DNA from: Pseudomonas sp. RSB 5.4
Lineage (GTDB): Bacteria > Pseudomonadota > Gammaproteobacteria > Pseudomonadales > Pseudomonadaceae
Assembly (NCBI RefSeq): GCF_037126175.1
Contig: NZ_CP146986.1
Coordinates: 1,888,501-1,952,500 of the forward strand
DNA: 64,000 nt
Reading direction: 5' to 3'
Shown one piece after another: positions 27,850-37,807 of the stretch. The position numbers and the translations under genes were made by a program. The notes beneath the pieces were generated by a model that saw only the letters and a list, made by a program, of their open reading frames with translations, had not been told where the DNA came from and did not search any database. The first letter of the stretch is position 1, and every line of letters begins with the position of its first letter.

Positions 27850-30800
27850 TTAGTGAAAATCGCGGCTTTGTACGCGAATGCCATCCAGCAGCGGACTCAG
27901 GTCGCTCAGCCGTCCGGCGATCAAATGCCGCACTTCGCCCTCGCGCTCCCAGCGGCCATCGACCCTGAGCAGTTGCGAGCCAACCAGCACCTGACGCTGA
28001 CGCTCGGCCAGATCGCGCCAGACCACCACGTTGACGTTGCCGAACTCGTCTTCAAGGGTGACGAAGGTCACGCCGCTGGCAGTGCCCGGTCGCTGACGCC
28101 CGGTGACCAGCCCGGCGATGCTCACCGGCCGCCCGTGTTCGACGTCCAGCAACTCCTGCGAACTGCGGCAACGCCGCGCCCTCAGTTCCCCGCGCAACAG
28201 CGCCAACGGATGTGGTCCCAGCGTGGTGCCGATGGTCGCGTAATCGGCCTGCAGATCCTCGCCGACACTCGGTTTGGGCAGCAGCACATCGGCTTCTTCC
28301 TGACTCGGCAACCCGGCAAACAGGCCCAGTTGTTTCTGCACCCCGGCCACTTCCCAGCGCGCGCGATGCCGATGCCCGGCCATCCCGCGCAACGCGCCGG
28401 AGTCGGCCAACAGCGCCTGGGCGCGACTGTCGAGCGCGGCCCGCTCGCCCAGATCGGCGACATAGGCAAACGCCCCGCGTGCCCGCGCCGCTTCGATGCG
28501 CCGGGCGTCATCCTCGCGAAAACCCTTGATCATCCGCAGGCCCATGCGAATCGCCGGTTGCGCGCCGCTGATCGGCTCCAGGCTGCAATCCCAGTCGCTG
28601 GCGCGCACGTCCACCGGACGGATCTGCAACTGATGCCGACGGGCGTCCTGAAGGATCTGATCCGGGCTGTAAAAACCCATCGGCCAACTGTTGATCAACG
28701 CGCAGGCAAACGCCGCCGGTTCGTGGCACTTGAGCCAGCAACTGGCGTAGGTCAGCAAGGCGAAACTGGCGGCATGGGATTCGGGAAAGCCGTAACTGCC
28801 GAACCCCTTGATCTGCTCGAAGATCTGCGCGGCGAATTCCTCGGTGTAGCCGTTTTTCTTCATGCCGGCGGCGAGGCGTTCCTTGTGCGGCTCCAGGCCG
28901 CCGTGGCGTTTCCACGCGGCCATGGAGCGGCGCAACTGATCGGCCTCGCCGGGGCTGTAGTCGGCCGCAACGATAGCGATCTGCATCACCTGTTCCTGAA
29001 ACAGCGGCACGCCGAGGGTGCGTTTGAGCACCACTTCAAGTTCCGGCGAGGGATAGGTTTCCGGTTCTTCCTTGTTACGCCGGCGCAGGTACGGATGGAC
29101 CATCCCGCCCTGAATCGGCCCGGGACGGACGATGGCAACCTCGATCACCAGGTCGTAGAACTTCGCCGGTTTCAGGCGAGGCAGCATCGACATCTGCGCC
29201 CGGGACTCGATCTGGAATACGCCGATGGTGTCGGCGCGGCTGATCATCTCGTAGGTCGGTTTGTCTTTGTCTGGAATCGTCGCCAGGCTCAGATCCAGAT
29301 GCCGGTGACGACGCAGCAGATCGAAGCAACGGCGGATGGCACTGAGCATGCCGAGGGCGAGGATGTCGACCTTGAGCAGCCCGACCGCATCGAGGTCGTC
29401 CTTGTCCCACTGAATGATCGTGCGCTCGGCCATGGCGGCGTTTTCCACCGGCACCAGCGTATCCAACGGCTGCTCGGAAATCACAAAACCGCCGGGGTGC
29501 TGCGACAGGTGCCGGGGAAAACCGATCAGTTGCCCAGTCAGACTCAGCACGCGGCGCAGCACCGGGCTGTCGGGGTCGAAACCGCCTTCCAGCAAACGCG
29601 CCAGCGGCGGTGTTTCATCGCTCCAGTGACCACAACAATCGGCTAGCGCATTGATCTGATCCGGCGGCAGACCGAGGGCCTTGGCCACGTCACGCACGGC
29701 ACCGGCGGCGTGATAGGTGCTGACCACCGCCGTCAGCGCCGCACGCCGCCGGCCATAACGGCGGAACACGTATTGCAGGACTTCTTCACGGCGTTCGTGC
29801 TCGAAGTCGACGTCGATGTCCGGCGGCTCGTTGCGCTCTTTCGACATGAAACGCTCGAACAGCAGCGTGGTGCGATCCGGGTCGATCTCGGTGATACCCA
29901 GGGCAAAACACACCGCCGAGTTGGCCGCCGAACCGCGGCCCTGACAGAGAATCTGCTGATCGCGGGCAAAGCGCACCACGTCATGGACGGTGAGGAAGTA
30001 GCTTTCGTAGCCGAGTTCGGCGATCAGCTTCAGTTCCTTGTTGATCTGCCTCAGCACCTTGAAGGGCGCGCCTTTTTTCCAGCGCCAGGCGATGCCCTCT
30101 TTAGTCAACTGGCGCAGCCAGGAACTGCCGGTGTGCCCCTCCGGCACCAGCTCTTTCGGATATTGATAGCGCAACTCGCTCAGCTCGAAAGTACAGCGCC
30201 GGGCCAGTTGCACCGAGGCGTCGAGCAGCGCCGGCAGATACAGCTCGCGCAACACTTCGAGGCTGCGCAGATGCCGCTCGCCATTGGGGTGCAGGCGCAA
30301 TCCGGCCTCGGCCACCGGGACGTGATGGCGGATCGCGGTCATGGTGTCCTGCAGGGCGCGCCGGCCACGGGCGTGCATGTGCACATCGCCGCTGGCCACG
30401 GCGAGAATCTGCAGCTGATCCGCCAGGTTAAGCAGTGCCGCCAACCGACGCTGGTCGTCCTGCCCGCGATGCAGCTGCACCGCCAGATACAGGCGCTGGC
30501 CGAAGGTCTGCTTCAGCCAGCGCCCCTCCTCCACGTCATCGACGCTGTCCGGCACCCACAGCGTGAGCAAACCCGGCAACGGCTCGCTGAAGTCCTCGCG
30601 CAGCACTTGGTACTGGCCCTTCTGCGTACGCCGTCGGGCCTGAGTGATCAAGCCGCACAAGGCCTGATAGCCCGCAAGGTTCTCCACCAGCAGTACCAGT
30701 TTCGGGCCGTTGTCGATGCGGATTTCGCTGCCGATGATCAGCGGCAGTTCAACCGATTTCGCCGCTTGCCAAGCGCGGACGATCCCGGCCAGCGTGCACT

Positions 30801-30927
30801 CATCGGTGATCGCCAGCGCCTGATAGCCGTGCTTTTTCGCCCGCTGGAACAGCTCAAGGGCACTGGAGGCACCGCGCTGGAAACTGAAGTTCGACAGGCA
30901 GTGCAGCTCGGCATAGTCGTGGCTCAT
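27850..30927 (-). CDS. dnaE2: Error-prone DNA polymerase DnaE2 (ImuC)
   Basis: 1025 residues from [16 protein letters not shown]; this start overlaps the imuB stop in ATGA (30924-30927). An N-terminal PHP domain, the palm with the catalytic acidic motif [10 protein letters not shown] (about residue 400), the helix-hairpin-helix region near residue 800, and a C-terminal OB fold ([20 protein letters not shown]). It is the third polymerase of the ImuABC mutasome that copies damaged DNA and gives SOS mutagenesis; it lacks the C-terminal tau-binding part of the main replicase. Transcribed from the lexA2 promoter. Confidence 0.95.
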   Translation of the reverse strand: MSHDYAELHCLSNFSFQRGASSALELFQRAKKHGYQALAITDECTLAGIVRAWQAAKSVELPLIIGSEIRIDNGPKLVLLVENLAGYQALCGLITQARRRTQKGQYQVLREDFSEPLPGLLTLWVPDSVDDVEEGRWLKQTFGQRLYLAVQLHRGQDDQRRLAALLNLADQLQILAVASGDVHMHARGRRALQDTMTAIRHHVPVAEAGLRLHPNGERHLRSLEVLRELYLPALLDASVQLARRCTFELSELRYQYPKELVPEGHTGSSWLRQLTKEGIAWRWKKGAPFKVLRQINKELKLIAELGYESYFLTVHDVVRFARDQQILCQGRGSAANSAVCFALGITEIDPDRTTLLFERFMSKERNEPPDIDVDFEHERREEVLQYVFRRYGRRRAALTAVVSTYHAAGAVRDVAKALGLPPDQINALADCCGHWSDETPPLARLLEGGFDPDSPVLRRVLSLTGQLIGFPRHLSQHPGGFVISEQPLDTLVPVENAAMAERTIIQWDKDDLDAVGLLKVDILALGMLSAIRRCFDLLRRHRHLDLSLATIPDKDKPTYEMISRADTIGVFQIESRAQMSMLPRLKPAKFYDLVIEVAIVRPGPIQGGMVHPYLRRRNKEEPETYPSPELEVVLKRTLGVPLFQEQVMQIAIVAADYSPGEADQLRRSMAAWKRHGGLEPHKERLAAGMKKNGYTEEFAAQIFEQIKGFGSYGFPESHAASFALLTYASCWLKCHEPAAFACALINSWPMGFYSPDQILQDARRHQLQIRPVDVRASDWDCSLEPISGAQPAIRMGLRMIKGFREDDARRIEAARARGAFAYVADLGERAALDSRAQALLADSGALRGMAGHRHRARWEVAGVQKQLGLFAGLPSQEEADVLLPKPSVGEDLQADYATIGTTLGPHPLALLRGELRARRCRSSQELLDVEHGRPVSIAGLVTGRQRPGTASGVTFVTLEDEFGNVNVVVWRDLAERQRQVLVGSQLLRVDGRWEREGEVRHLIAGRLSDLSPLLDGIRVQSRDFH

Positions 30928-32339
30928 GCAAACCAGCCCTGCAGCCACAACGGACCGCCCTCGCCCACGGCCCGATAGGCCCAGCCCTGCTGACCGGCAC
31001 GGTTCTGGATCAGGTAGTAATCGCGACGCACATCGTCACCGTCCCACCAGCCGGACTCGATGCGCTCCGGGCCCATGAGGATCCGCGCCGAACCTTCCGG
31101 CACGCTTTGCGGCTCGCCGAGCAGCCAGCCCGGGCGCTGCACGCTCGGTAAACCTGTGCAACGTTGCTTGTCGACAGCGTTCTGCCAGGCGCATTCCGGT
31201 CGGTGGTCGGCCTGAAAGCGCAGGCCCTGCACCGCCTCATCGCCGAGCCGCGCGCGCAGGCGTTCGCGCAATTGCTCCCAGGGCAAGGTCTGTTGCGGAC
31301 GGTCATCGAACAGTTCCTGACACTGCGGCACAAAACTCGGCAGATCTTCGGCGCGCAGGCGGAAGCCACGCACCGGGGCCTCGACCTGCACTTGCTCCAG
31401 TCGTCCACGGGCCAGTTCGAAAAGCATCGCCGGATCGCGCTCGGCGCTGAGCAGGCCGACCTTGATCAGCGTGTCCGGCAGCCCGGCGTGTTCCAGATGC
31501 AGGTCGAAACGCTGCACGCCGCTGTCACGCCCGCAGAGGAACGCCGACAGGTCCGCGGTCAGACGCCGTAACGGGAACAGCAGCGCCTGATGGGATTGCA
31601 CGTCGAAATTGAGTTCGATGCGCACATCGAAACGATCCGGCGGCAGATAGAACGCCAAGGCCAGCGGCCGTGCCCCGAACAACGTGTCGAGATGTTTGAG
31701 CATCGACGCTTCGAAGCGCCGGGCCAGGGCCTGACGCGGCAGGCTCTGCAGCTGGTTCAGATTGCGCAGGCCCATGCGCGTCAGCGCCGTGGCGACCTGC
31801 GGCTCCAGCCCGACACGGTCGACGGGCAACTGCCCAAGGTGATGCTGCAGGGCTTCGCCGTCCGGTACTACGAGGCCGTCGTAGGCGTTGGCCAGCACCC
31901 GCGCCGCCACCGGATTGGGCGCGGCAACGATGCGATGGCGGAAACCCAGCTCAGTCAGTTCCTTGCGCAGCCGCGCTTCGAACTGCGTCCAGGAGCCGAA
32001 CAGACCCAGGCTCGACTCGATCTCGAACACCACGGTGCGCGGGTAATGCACGCTGACCTGCGCACTGAACCGGTAAGCCCACGCGGCGAGAAACTGCTGC
32101 CAGCGCTCGACCTCGGCCAGGTCGTAATCGGCGGTGGCAAAGCCTTTGGCCAAAGCTTGCGCGGCGGTCATCGACTGACCGGCGCGCAGGCCGAGTTGAC
32201 GCGCCGCCGGATTGACCGCTTGCAGCACGCGGCGCTGGGCCGGGCCGCTGAGCAGCACCAACGGCTCAGCGGGATCGGCACGCTGACGCAGCACGGCGTC
32301 GAGGGCCAATTGCGGGAACAGGATACACACCCAGCGCAT
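30924..32339 (-). CDS. imuB: ImuB, inactive Y-family polymerase of the mutasome
   Basis: 471 residues from [20 protein letters not shown], with GAGGTC eight bases upstream; the 19-codon longer frame is not needed. The Y-family fold is seen, but the acidic catalytic residues found at the start of DinB (DxD) are absent: this end reads [10 protein letters not shown]. That fits ImuB, which is a scaffold rather than a polymerase. A beta-clamp-binding stretch QQTLPWEQL lies about residue 385. It sits seven bases after imuA and overlaps dnaE2 by four. Confidence 0.92.
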   Translation of the reverse strand: MRWVCILFPQLALDAVLRQRADPAEPLVLLSGPAQRRVLQAVNPAARQLGLRAGQSMTAAQALAKGFATADYDLAEVERWQQFLAAWAYRFSAQVSVHYPRTVVFEIESSLGLFGSWTQFEARLRKELTELGFRHRIVAAPNPVAARVLANAYDGLVVPDGEALQHHLGQLPVDRVGLEPQVATALTRMGLRNLNQLQSLPRQALARRFEASMLKHLDTLFGARPLALAFYLPPDRFDVRIELNFDVQSHQALLFPLRRLTADLSAFLCGRDSGVQRFDLHLEHAGLPDTLIKVGLLSAERDPAMLFELARGRLEQVQVEAPVRGFRLRAEDLPSFVPQCQELFDDRPQQTLPWEQLRERLRARLGDEAVQGLRFQADHRPECAWQNAVDKQRCTGLPSVQRPGWLLGEPQSVPEGSARILMGPERIESGWWDGDDVRRDYYLIQNRAGQQGWAYRAVGEGGPLWLQGWFA

Positions 32340-32346
32340 GACGACC

Positions 32347-32964
32347 TCAGTGCCCCACGGCAAACGCAATCGGCGCCGTGCGCGCCAGTCCGCCACGGCA
32401 CTTGAGCACGCGCAACTGGGCCGGTCTGGCGTCGATGGCGATGCGCAACGCGGCCGGCGACGGATTGATCGCCTCGCTCAACGGGCGCCAGGCAAACGCC
32501 AGGGTCTGGCCGGTTTCCGCTGCCACCTGCAAGCGCCGCAACGCGCGGTCATCGGCCTTGTGCGGCCAGCACAGCACCGCGCCGCAACTGCCCGAGCGCA
32601 GGCATTGTTCCGCCGCCCACAAGGCATCGCGCTCGCTGGCCTGAATCACCGACAACTGCCGCAGATCGACCCCGGCGTTCGCCCACGCCTGCGGGTACGG
32701 CACGAACGGTGGTGCCACTAGCACGATGCGCTCGCCCGCCGCCGACAGCCGCGCCAGCGTCGGCCACACCAGTTGCAGCTCGCCAACCCCGGGGCCGGCC
32801 AGCAGGATTTCGCTCAGTGCCGCTTCCGGCCAGCCACCGCTGGGCAGTGCCGCATCCAGCGCGGCATGGCCGGTGGGTTGCGGGCTGGCCGTCGGCGGCG
32901 CAGGCCGGCCCTTCCAGACCTGGCCGCCATTGAACAGCGTATCGAGTGCAACGACGGCGCCCAT
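32347..32964 (-). CDS. imuA: ImuA, RecA-like mutasome protein
   Basis: 205 residues. RecA/SulA-like fold with a weak nucleotide-binding region (LAGPGVGELQLVWPTLARLS, about residues 55-75, where the usual GKT of Walker A is replaced by GEL) and ALRIAIDARPAQLRVLKCRGG near the end. In other species ImuA helps assemble ImuB and ImuC and binds RecA. Its start codon overlaps the last base of lexA2, so lexA2-imuA-imuB-dnaE2 is one transcript. Confidence 0.9.
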   Translation of the reverse strand: MGAVVALDTLFNGGQVWKGRPAPPTASPQPTGHAALDAALPSGGWPEAALSEILLAGPGVGELQLVWPTLARLSAAGERIVLVAPPFVPYPQAWANAGVDLRQLSVIQASERDALWAAEQCLRSGSCGAVLCWPHKADDRALRRLQVAAETGQTLAFAWRPLSEAINPSPAALRIAIDARPAQLRVLKCRGGLARTAPIAFAVGH

Positions 32965-33581
32965 CAGCCTTGCCTCACCAGACCGCAGAACACGCCTTCG
33001 ATGGCCAGGTCCTGATCATCGCGCACGACAATCGGCTGGTACGCCGGGTTGCGCGGCAGCAGCCGGACCTCATCGCCGACGCGCTCGAAGCGTTTGATCG
33101 TCACTTCGCCATCGAGCCGCGCCACGACGATCTGGCCGTTGAGTGCTTCGGGATTGCGCCGCACGCCGACCAGATCGCCGTCGAGAATGCCGTCCTCGAT
33201 CATCGAGTCGCCCTGCACCCGCAGCATGTAGTCGGGGGTACGGGAGAACAGCGCCGGGTCGAGCATCAAGCGGCTATGGATATCGGCATCGGCACCGATC
33301 GGCGCACCGGCGGCCACCCGGCCGAGCACCGGAATATCCAGGAGCTCCGGTCGCGCCGGCTGCCCGAGCAGGCGAATGCCCCGGGCCTGATGCGGATTGA
33401 CCTCGATAAACCCGGCTTCGGTAAGCGCCAGCACATGCTTGCGCGCCACGCTGCGCGAGGCAAAACCAAAAGCCTCGCTGATTTCAGCGAGGCTTGGGGG
33501 CTGACCGTGTTCGGCGATGCGTTCGCGGATAAAGGTCAGGATGGCGGTACGGCGGGGAGTCAGATTTGTCATGGAGTACAT
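32964..33581 (-). CDS. lexA2: LexA2 repressor of the mutagenesis cassette
   Basis: 205 residues from MYSMTNLTPRR; AGGAG five bases upstream favours this ATG over the next Met (33572). Winged-helix domain (SLAEISEAFGFASRSVARKH) then S24 protease domain with cleavage site VAAGAP, catalytic Ser126 in QGDSMIEDG and Lys163 in VTIKRFE. It represses its own operon until RecA filaments trigger self-cleavage. In P. putida a second LexA of this type controls mainly its own imuA-imuB-dnaE2 operon; the main lexA is expected elsewhere. Confidence 0.95.
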   Translation of the reverse strand: MYSMTNLTPRRTAILTFIRERIAEHGQPPSLAEISEAFGFASRSVARKHVLALTEAGFIEVNPHQARGIRLLGQPARPELLDIPVLGRVAAGAPIGADADIHSRLMLDPALFSRTPDYMLRVQGDSMIEDGILDGDLVGVRRNPEALNGQIVVARLDGEVTIKRFERVGDEVRLLPRNPAYQPIVVRDDQDLAIEGVFCGLVRQG

Positions 33582-33590
33582 TTGTACTCC
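33573..33590. promoter_or_regulatory. LexA2 operator (perfect palindrome over RBS and start codon)
   Basis: GGAGTACATTTGTACTCC with fully complementary arms GGAGTAC and GTACTCC around four bases. This fits the GTAC-N4-type boxes described for LexA2 in P. putida rather than the CTGT-N8-ACAG box. It covers the Shine-Dalgarno sequence and the first ATG of lexA2. Confidence 0.75.
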
Positions 33591-33644
33591 TGTGGGATTT
33601 TACTGACAAGCACCGCCAGTCGGCCCAAGCCGACCTTCCACAAA

Positions 33645-33775
33645 GATCAAAAGATCGCAGCCTCGTTTCACTCGGCAGCTCCTACAAAGGAGGCGACTCG
33701 GGACTGTGTAGGAGCTGCCGAAGGCTGCGATCTTTTGATCTTTTTAAAGATCGCAGCCTGCGGCAGCTCCTACAG
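33645..33775. repeat. REP cluster, GTAGGAGCTGCCG class (three arms)
   Basis: Arms at 33645-33685, 33706-33740 and 33746-33775, built from gtaggagctgccgaaggctg and gcgatcttttgatc. The middle and right arms face each other with only five bases between. A different REP class from most others here. Confidence 0.85.
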
Positions 33776-33787
33776 GGGAACGGGGTG

Positions 33788-34705
33788 TCAGTTGAGGCCA
33801 CGTTCGGCGAGGAAGGAGGCGATGTAATCGATGAACGCCACGACCTTGGCCGTGGCCCGTCGATGGCTCGGGTACACCGCGAGAATGTGCGGGCCGAAGG
33901 TGTCGGGGTCGATTTCATAGTCAGCCATGACCCGCACCAGACGCCCATCGGCAATGTACGGCGCGGCGCTCCACAGCGGCGTGTGCAGCAAGCCGCGTCC
34001 GGCCAGCGCGCTGGCCAGCAACAGGTCGTAATTGTCGCTGCGCAAGCGCGGCGCCGTCGGTTGCGCCAGGCTCAGGCGCTGGCCGTCGCGTTCGGCCCAC
34101 CAGAACTCGCGGCTGAGCAACGGGTGCTGATACAGCAGCCATTCATGCTGCTCGAGGGTTTGCGGGGTGACCGGCCAACCCTTGCGCGCCAGATAGTCCG
34201 GGCTGCCGCACAACGCCAGGCGATTGCTGCCGACCACCCGGGCAATCAGCCCCGGCAGGTCGTCATGGCCTTCGCGCAAGGCCAGGTCATAGCCGCTTTC
34301 CAGCAGATTGACGAACGCGTCGCACAGATCCACTTGCAGGCTGATCTGCGGGTATTGCTGCAAAAAGCCGTCACACACCTGATCGAGAAACGCCCGCCCG
34401 TACGCCAACGGTGCAGTGATTTTCAGGCTGCCGCGCAGACCGTGCTGCAACTGCTCGATCTCTTCTCCGGCCTCCTCCAGCCGCTGCAACACCAGCCGCG
34501 CGGTTTCCAGGTACACCCGGCCGATTTCGGTGAGCAGAATCCGCCGTGTGCTGCGCTCGAACAGTCGCGCGCCGAGTTCCGTTTCCAGGTGATTGACCGC
34601 TTTGGTCAGGGCCGACGGGGTCTTGCCCAATTGCTCGGCCGCGCGGCTGAAACTACCGAGTTGCGCGGTGACCACGAACATTTTCAGTGCACCCAGCTTG
34701 TCCAT
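33788..34705 (-). CDS. LysR-family transcriptional regulator (CrgA/DsdC-like group)
   Basis: 305 residues. Helix-turn-helix SFSRAAEQLGKTPSALTKAV at residues about 18-37; a substrate-binding domain from about residue 90 (LRGSLKITAPLAYGRAFL). The LRGSLKI opening and YDLALREG are typical of the group that regulates a divergent metabolic gene. It is divergent from the amidohydrolase at 34809; a palindrome lies between. Confidence 0.9.
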   Translation of the reverse strand: MDKLGALKMFVVTAQLGSFSRAAEQLGKTPSALTKAVNHLETELGARLFERSTRRILLTEIGRVYLETARLVLQRLEEAGEEIEQLQHGLRGSLKITAPLAYGRAFLDQVCDGFLQQYPQISLQVDLCDAFVNLLESGYDLALREGHDDLPGLIARVVGSNRLALCGSPDYLARKGWPVTPQTLEQHEWLLYQHPLLSREFWWAERDGQRLSLAQPTAPRLRSDNYDLLLASALAGRGLLHTPLWSAAPYIADGRLVRVMADYEIDPDTFGPHILAVYPSHRRATAKVVAFIDYIASFLAERGLN

Positions 34706-34722
34706 GCTTTTTCCATTCAGGC

Positions 34723-34734
34723 AAAAACGTTTTT
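34723..34734. promoter_or_regulatory. AAAAACGTTTTT palindrome in the LysR-amidohydrolase divergent promoter
   Basis: Perfect 12-base palindrome, 18 bases from the lysR start and 74 from the amidohydrolase start. Likely operator or part of the overlapping promoters; it does not show the textbook T-N11-A form. Confidence 0.4.
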
Positions 34735-34808
34735 CGTGAGGGAGGCGTTCTGTCGGCCAGTGTCAGCCACTAATCTGGCCATCAGACGCAATAACAAGGA
34801 AATCTTCA

Positions 34809-36551
34809 ATGAAAAGATTCATCCCGAGTCTGCTGGTGAGCGCGATAAGTTTTGCCTCGATGGAAGCCATGGCCGCCACCGATCTGGTGCTGGTCAACGG
34901 CAAGATTTTCACCGCCGACCGTTCGCAACCAAAGGTGCAGGCGCTGGCCGTGGAAAACGGCAAGGTGCTGAAAGTCGGCAGCGATGCGCAGATCAAGGCG
35001 CTGATCGAACCCGGCACGCAGGTGATCGACCTCAGCGGCAAGACGCTGATGCCTGGCTTGATCGACAGTCATTCCCACGCGATTTTCGGTGGCCTGGAAA
35101 TGGTCTCGGCCAACATGGAAGACGAAGTCGTCGCCCTCGATGAATTGCAAAAGCGCCTGCGCGCCTGGCGTGATGACGGTAAAGCGAAGCACGGCGATGT
35201 GCTGAGCATCGCCGGCATGAGTTCGGCGTACTGGGCGCAGGCCGAGGCGCTGGGCAAGACCTTCAACCAGGGCGAATGGGCCGACGTGCCGGTGGTGTTC
35301 ACCGGCAGCGATCACCACACCGCGTGGGCCAACAACGTGATGCTCAAGCGCGCCGGCATCGACGCGGCGTTGCTCAAGACCCTGCCCGCTGCGGAACAAG
35401 ACACGATCGGCAAACTGGCCAGCGGCGAGCCCAACGGTTTTCTGGTCGACGCCGGTTGGGATCGGGTCGCCGCGAAAATGCCGGTGCCGAGCCCGGCCGA
35501 TATGCTCACCGCGGCCAAATCCGCTGTGCGTTTCAACAACAGCCTCGGCATCACCGCGTGGATGGACCCCGCCGCCAACGCCGCACCGGGCGAGGCCGTG
35601 TTCGCGCTCAAACCCACCGAGAAAACCGTCGGCGTCCTGCCGGCCTACAAAGCGCTGTCGGAAAGCGGCGACATGAGCGTGCACGTCGCCGCGTTGCTGG
35701 TCGCCAACCCGAAAAGCCTGCCGGCCGATCTCGATACGCTGGATAAGGTGCGCCAGCAATTTCAGGGCATCCCCAACCTGACCCTGCCCGGAGTCAAGAT
35801 CTTCGCCGATGGCGTGATCGAGTACCCGGCGCAGAGCGCGGCGATGATCGATCCGTACCGCAACTCGCACAAACAGGGCGAGCTGCTGATCGACCCGCAG
35901 CATTTCGGCGAACTGGTCAGCGCCATCGACCAGCGCGGCTGGCTGGTGCACATCCACGCCATCGGCGACCGTGCGGTGCGGGAATCACTCAATGGCATCG
36001 AACGCGCGCGCAAGGATCGGCAGAGCGGCATTACTCACTCGATCACCCACCTGCAAATGGTCAATCCAAAAGAGTTCGCCCGCTTCAAACCGCTGAACGT
36101 GATCGCCTCGATGCAACTGCTTTGGGCCAGCGCCGACGACTACACCACCGACATGATCAAGCCCTACGTCAGCGCCCTCGCCTTCCGCTATCAATACCCG
36201 GCGCACTCGCTGCTGAAACAGGGTGCGACGATTGCCGGTGCCAGCGACTGGCCGGTGTCGTCGCCCAATCCGTTCAACGCCATGGCCCAGGCCATCACCC
36301 GCGTCGGCCCGTTGGGGGTGCTGAATGCCGATGAGCGTCTGGACCGCGAAACCATGTTCTACGCCTACACCGCCAACGCGGCGCGGACCATCGGCCTCGA
36401 CCAGCAGATCGGCTCGCTGACGCCGGGCAAACAGGCCGATTTCATCGTGGTCGACCGCGACGTGTTCAGCGTCGACGAAAAAGCCCTGCATGCCACCCAG
36501 GTTCTGCAAACCTGGTTTGGTGGGCGTCAGGTCTACACCGCCGCCCAATAA
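34809..36551 (+). CDS. Exported metal-dependent amidohydrolase (YtcJ/NfdA family)
   Basis: 580 residues. Signal peptide to about residue 22 (MEAMAA). Amidohydrolase_3 family: PGLIDSHSHAI gives the metal pair His88 and His90, later WLVHIHAIGDRAV supplies another His, and the catalytic Asp is in AGASDWPVSS. Such enzymes deformylate or deacylate N-substituted substrates and are often annotated as exoenzyme-regulatory proteins. The signal peptide places it in the periplasm. Controlled, by position, by the divergent LysR gene. Substrate unknown. Confidence 0.9.
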   Translation: MKRFIPSLLVSAISFASMEAMAATDLVLVNGKIFTADRSQPKVQALAVENGKVLKVGSDAQIKALIEPGTQVIDLSGKTLMPGLIDSHSHAIFGGLEMVSANMEDEVVALDELQKRLRAWRDDGKAKHGDVLSIAGMSSAYWAQAEALGKTFNQGEWADVPVVFTGSDHHTAWANNVMLKRAGIDAALLKTLPAAEQDTIGKLASGEPNGFLVDAGWDRVAAKMPVPSPADMLTAAKSAVRFNNSLGITAWMDPAANAAPGEAVFALKPTEKTVGVLPAYKALSESGDMSVHVAALLVANPKSLPADLDTLDKVRQQFQGIPNLTLPGVKIFADGVIEYPAQSAAMIDPYRNSHKQGELLIDPQHFGELVSAIDQRGWLVHIHAIGDRAVRESLNGIERARKDRQSGITHSITHLQMVNPKEFARFKPLNVIASMQLLWASADDYTTDMIKPYVSALAFRYQYPAHSLLKQGATIAGASDWPVSSPNPFNAMAQAITRVGPLGVLNADERLDRETMFYAYTANAARTIGLDQQIGSLTPGKQADFIVVDRDVFSVDEKALHATQVLQTWFGGRQVYTAAQ

Positions 36552-36571
36552 CAACAGGATCCCTCCCTCTT

Positions 36572-36664
36572 TTGTGGGAGGGGGCTTGCTCCCGAAGGCG
36601 TCCGGTCAGCAAACATTTCGATACCTGACCCACCGTTTTCGCGAGCAAGCCCGCTCCCACAGGG
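36572..36664. repeat. Mosaic REP pair
   Basis: The left arm is the gtgggagggggcttgctccc type and the right arm the gcgagcaagcccgctcccac type, so the two halves come from different REP subfamilies. Confidence 0.75.
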
Positions 36665-36735
36665 ACTTTCACCCTACCCAAGCATTTCCACTGCATTTTC
36701 CAGCCCCCATAACAATCACAACATCGGGACTTCAC

Positions 36736-37473
36736 ATGAAAGCCTTGCCCTTGCTCGCCCTGAGTTCCTTGAGTCTGTTGCCCTTGAGCAGCCAGGCGAT
36801 CCCCTTGAACGACGACTTCGCCGTGCTGGTCGACCTGACCCTGGCCAGCGACTACCGGACCCGCGGCATCTCGCAAACGCAAAACGACCCGGCCCTGCAA
36901 GCCGGCCTGACCCTGACGCACAGCAGCGGTTTGTACGTGGGGGCCTGGAGTTCCAACGTCGATTTCGGCGATGGTCTGAAAACCCGTCAGGAAGTCGATT
37001 ACTACGCTGGCTTGCTGTGGCAGGCCACCGAGGACGTCAGCCTCGATCTGGGTTACCTCAAGTACGCCTACCCCAAGGAAAGCCAGTTCAACCAGAGCGA
37101 GGTCTACGGGATTCTCGGCGTCTACGGGGTGAAGCTGGCGGCGTATTACTCCAGCGATGCGCCGGGGGTCGACAGCAAGCAGAGCTCGCTCTACACCTAT
37201 GTCGGTTATGAAACCGAGCTGCCGTTCGATTCCGGGCTGAAACTGCGTTACGGCAACATGGACTTCAAGGACCCGCACCTGTACTCGGCGTCCGGGCATG
37301 GCGAGAACAGCTATCGCGAATGGGAGGTCAAACTGACCCACAATCTGGCCGGGGTGGTGTTGGGCCTGAGCTACATCGACACCGATCTGTCGCAGAGCCA
37401 GTGCTTGAGCAACTGGGGATTCAAGGATGTGTGCACCGCCACTGTCGTCGCCAGCCTGAGTAAATCCTTCTGA
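36736..37473 (+). CDS. TorF-family putative porin (TIGR02001/Gcw_chp)
   Basis: 245 residues from MKALPLLALSSLSLLPLSSQ. Signal peptide to about residue 22. The mature part begins DDFAVLVDLTLASDYRTRGISQ, the family hallmark (variants of SDYRFRGISQ), and continues with alternating beta-strand pattern ending in Phe. Outer-membrane protein of unknown substrate. Nothing else in operon with it; a perfect inverted repeat follows. Confidence 0.85.
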   Translation: MKALPLLALSSLSLLPLSSQAIPLNDDFAVLVDLTLASDYRTRGISQTQNDPALQAGLTLTHSSGLYVGAWSSNVDFGDGLKTRQEVDYYAGLLWQATEDVSLDLGYLKYAYPKESQFNQSEVYGILGVYGVKLAAYYSSDAPGVDSKQSSLYTYVGYETELPFDSGLKLRYGNMDFKDPHLYSASGHGENSYREWEVKLTHNLAGVVLGLSYIDTDLSQSQCLSNWGFKDVCTATVVASLSKSF

Positions 37474-37487
37474 AAATCACGATTCCC

Positions 37488-37513
37488 CTGTGGGAGCAGA
37501 CTTGCTCCCACAG
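37488..37513. terminator. Inverted repeat between convergent genes, likely bidirectional terminator
   Basis: CTGTGGGAGCA (37488-37498) and TGCTCCCACAG (37503-37513) with a four-base loop: a single folded REP-type half. It separates the TorF-like gene from the convergent DUF971 gene. No T-run, so termination is inferred. Confidence 0.55.
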
Positions 37514-37528
37514 TTGATTGTGGTGAAG

Positions 37529-37807
37529 CTAAGAACCAAGTTGTGCCAGGTAGTCCCACGGGTAGATCCCGCGTTGATGGCCGTCGCTGAACACCAGTTG
37601 CACGCCATACCCCTGCGGGTTGATCTCGATCAGACGAACACGGTCATCCACCAGCGGAGTAACGCCTTTCAGGCGAAACGCACGGCACTGCGAGCACGGG
37701 CACTGGCGGCGCAGTTCGGCGTGATTGAACAGCGACTCGCGGCCGTCCGGCCAGCTCAGGCGCAGGGTCTGCTCGCTCTGCGAATTGCCCAGCGACAGCG
37801 GGTTCAT
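37529..37807 (-). CDS. DUF971 protein
   Basis: 92 residues. The DUF971 fold (also the N-terminal part of gamma-butyrobetaine hydroxylases and seen joined to Fe-S carrier proteins) is shown by LRLSWPDGRESLFNHAELRR, the cysteines CPCSQC, and QLVFSDGHQRGIYPWDYL. The CPCSQC cluster could bind zinc or an Fe-S unit. It overlaps the HEAT-repeat gene by four bases (ATGA) and is the last gene of the ABC/redox cluster. Confidence 0.85.
   Translation of the reverse strand: MNPLSLGNSQSEQTLRLSWPDGRESLFNHAELRRQCPCSQCRAFRLKGVTPLVDDRVRLIEINPQGYGVQLVFSDGHQRGIYPWDYLAQLGS

Noticed and set aside
27238..29646. An 802-codon plus-strand frame opposite dnaE2 and gntR
   Set aside because: Crosses the ends of two real minus-strand genes and an intergenic gap; no recognisable domain.
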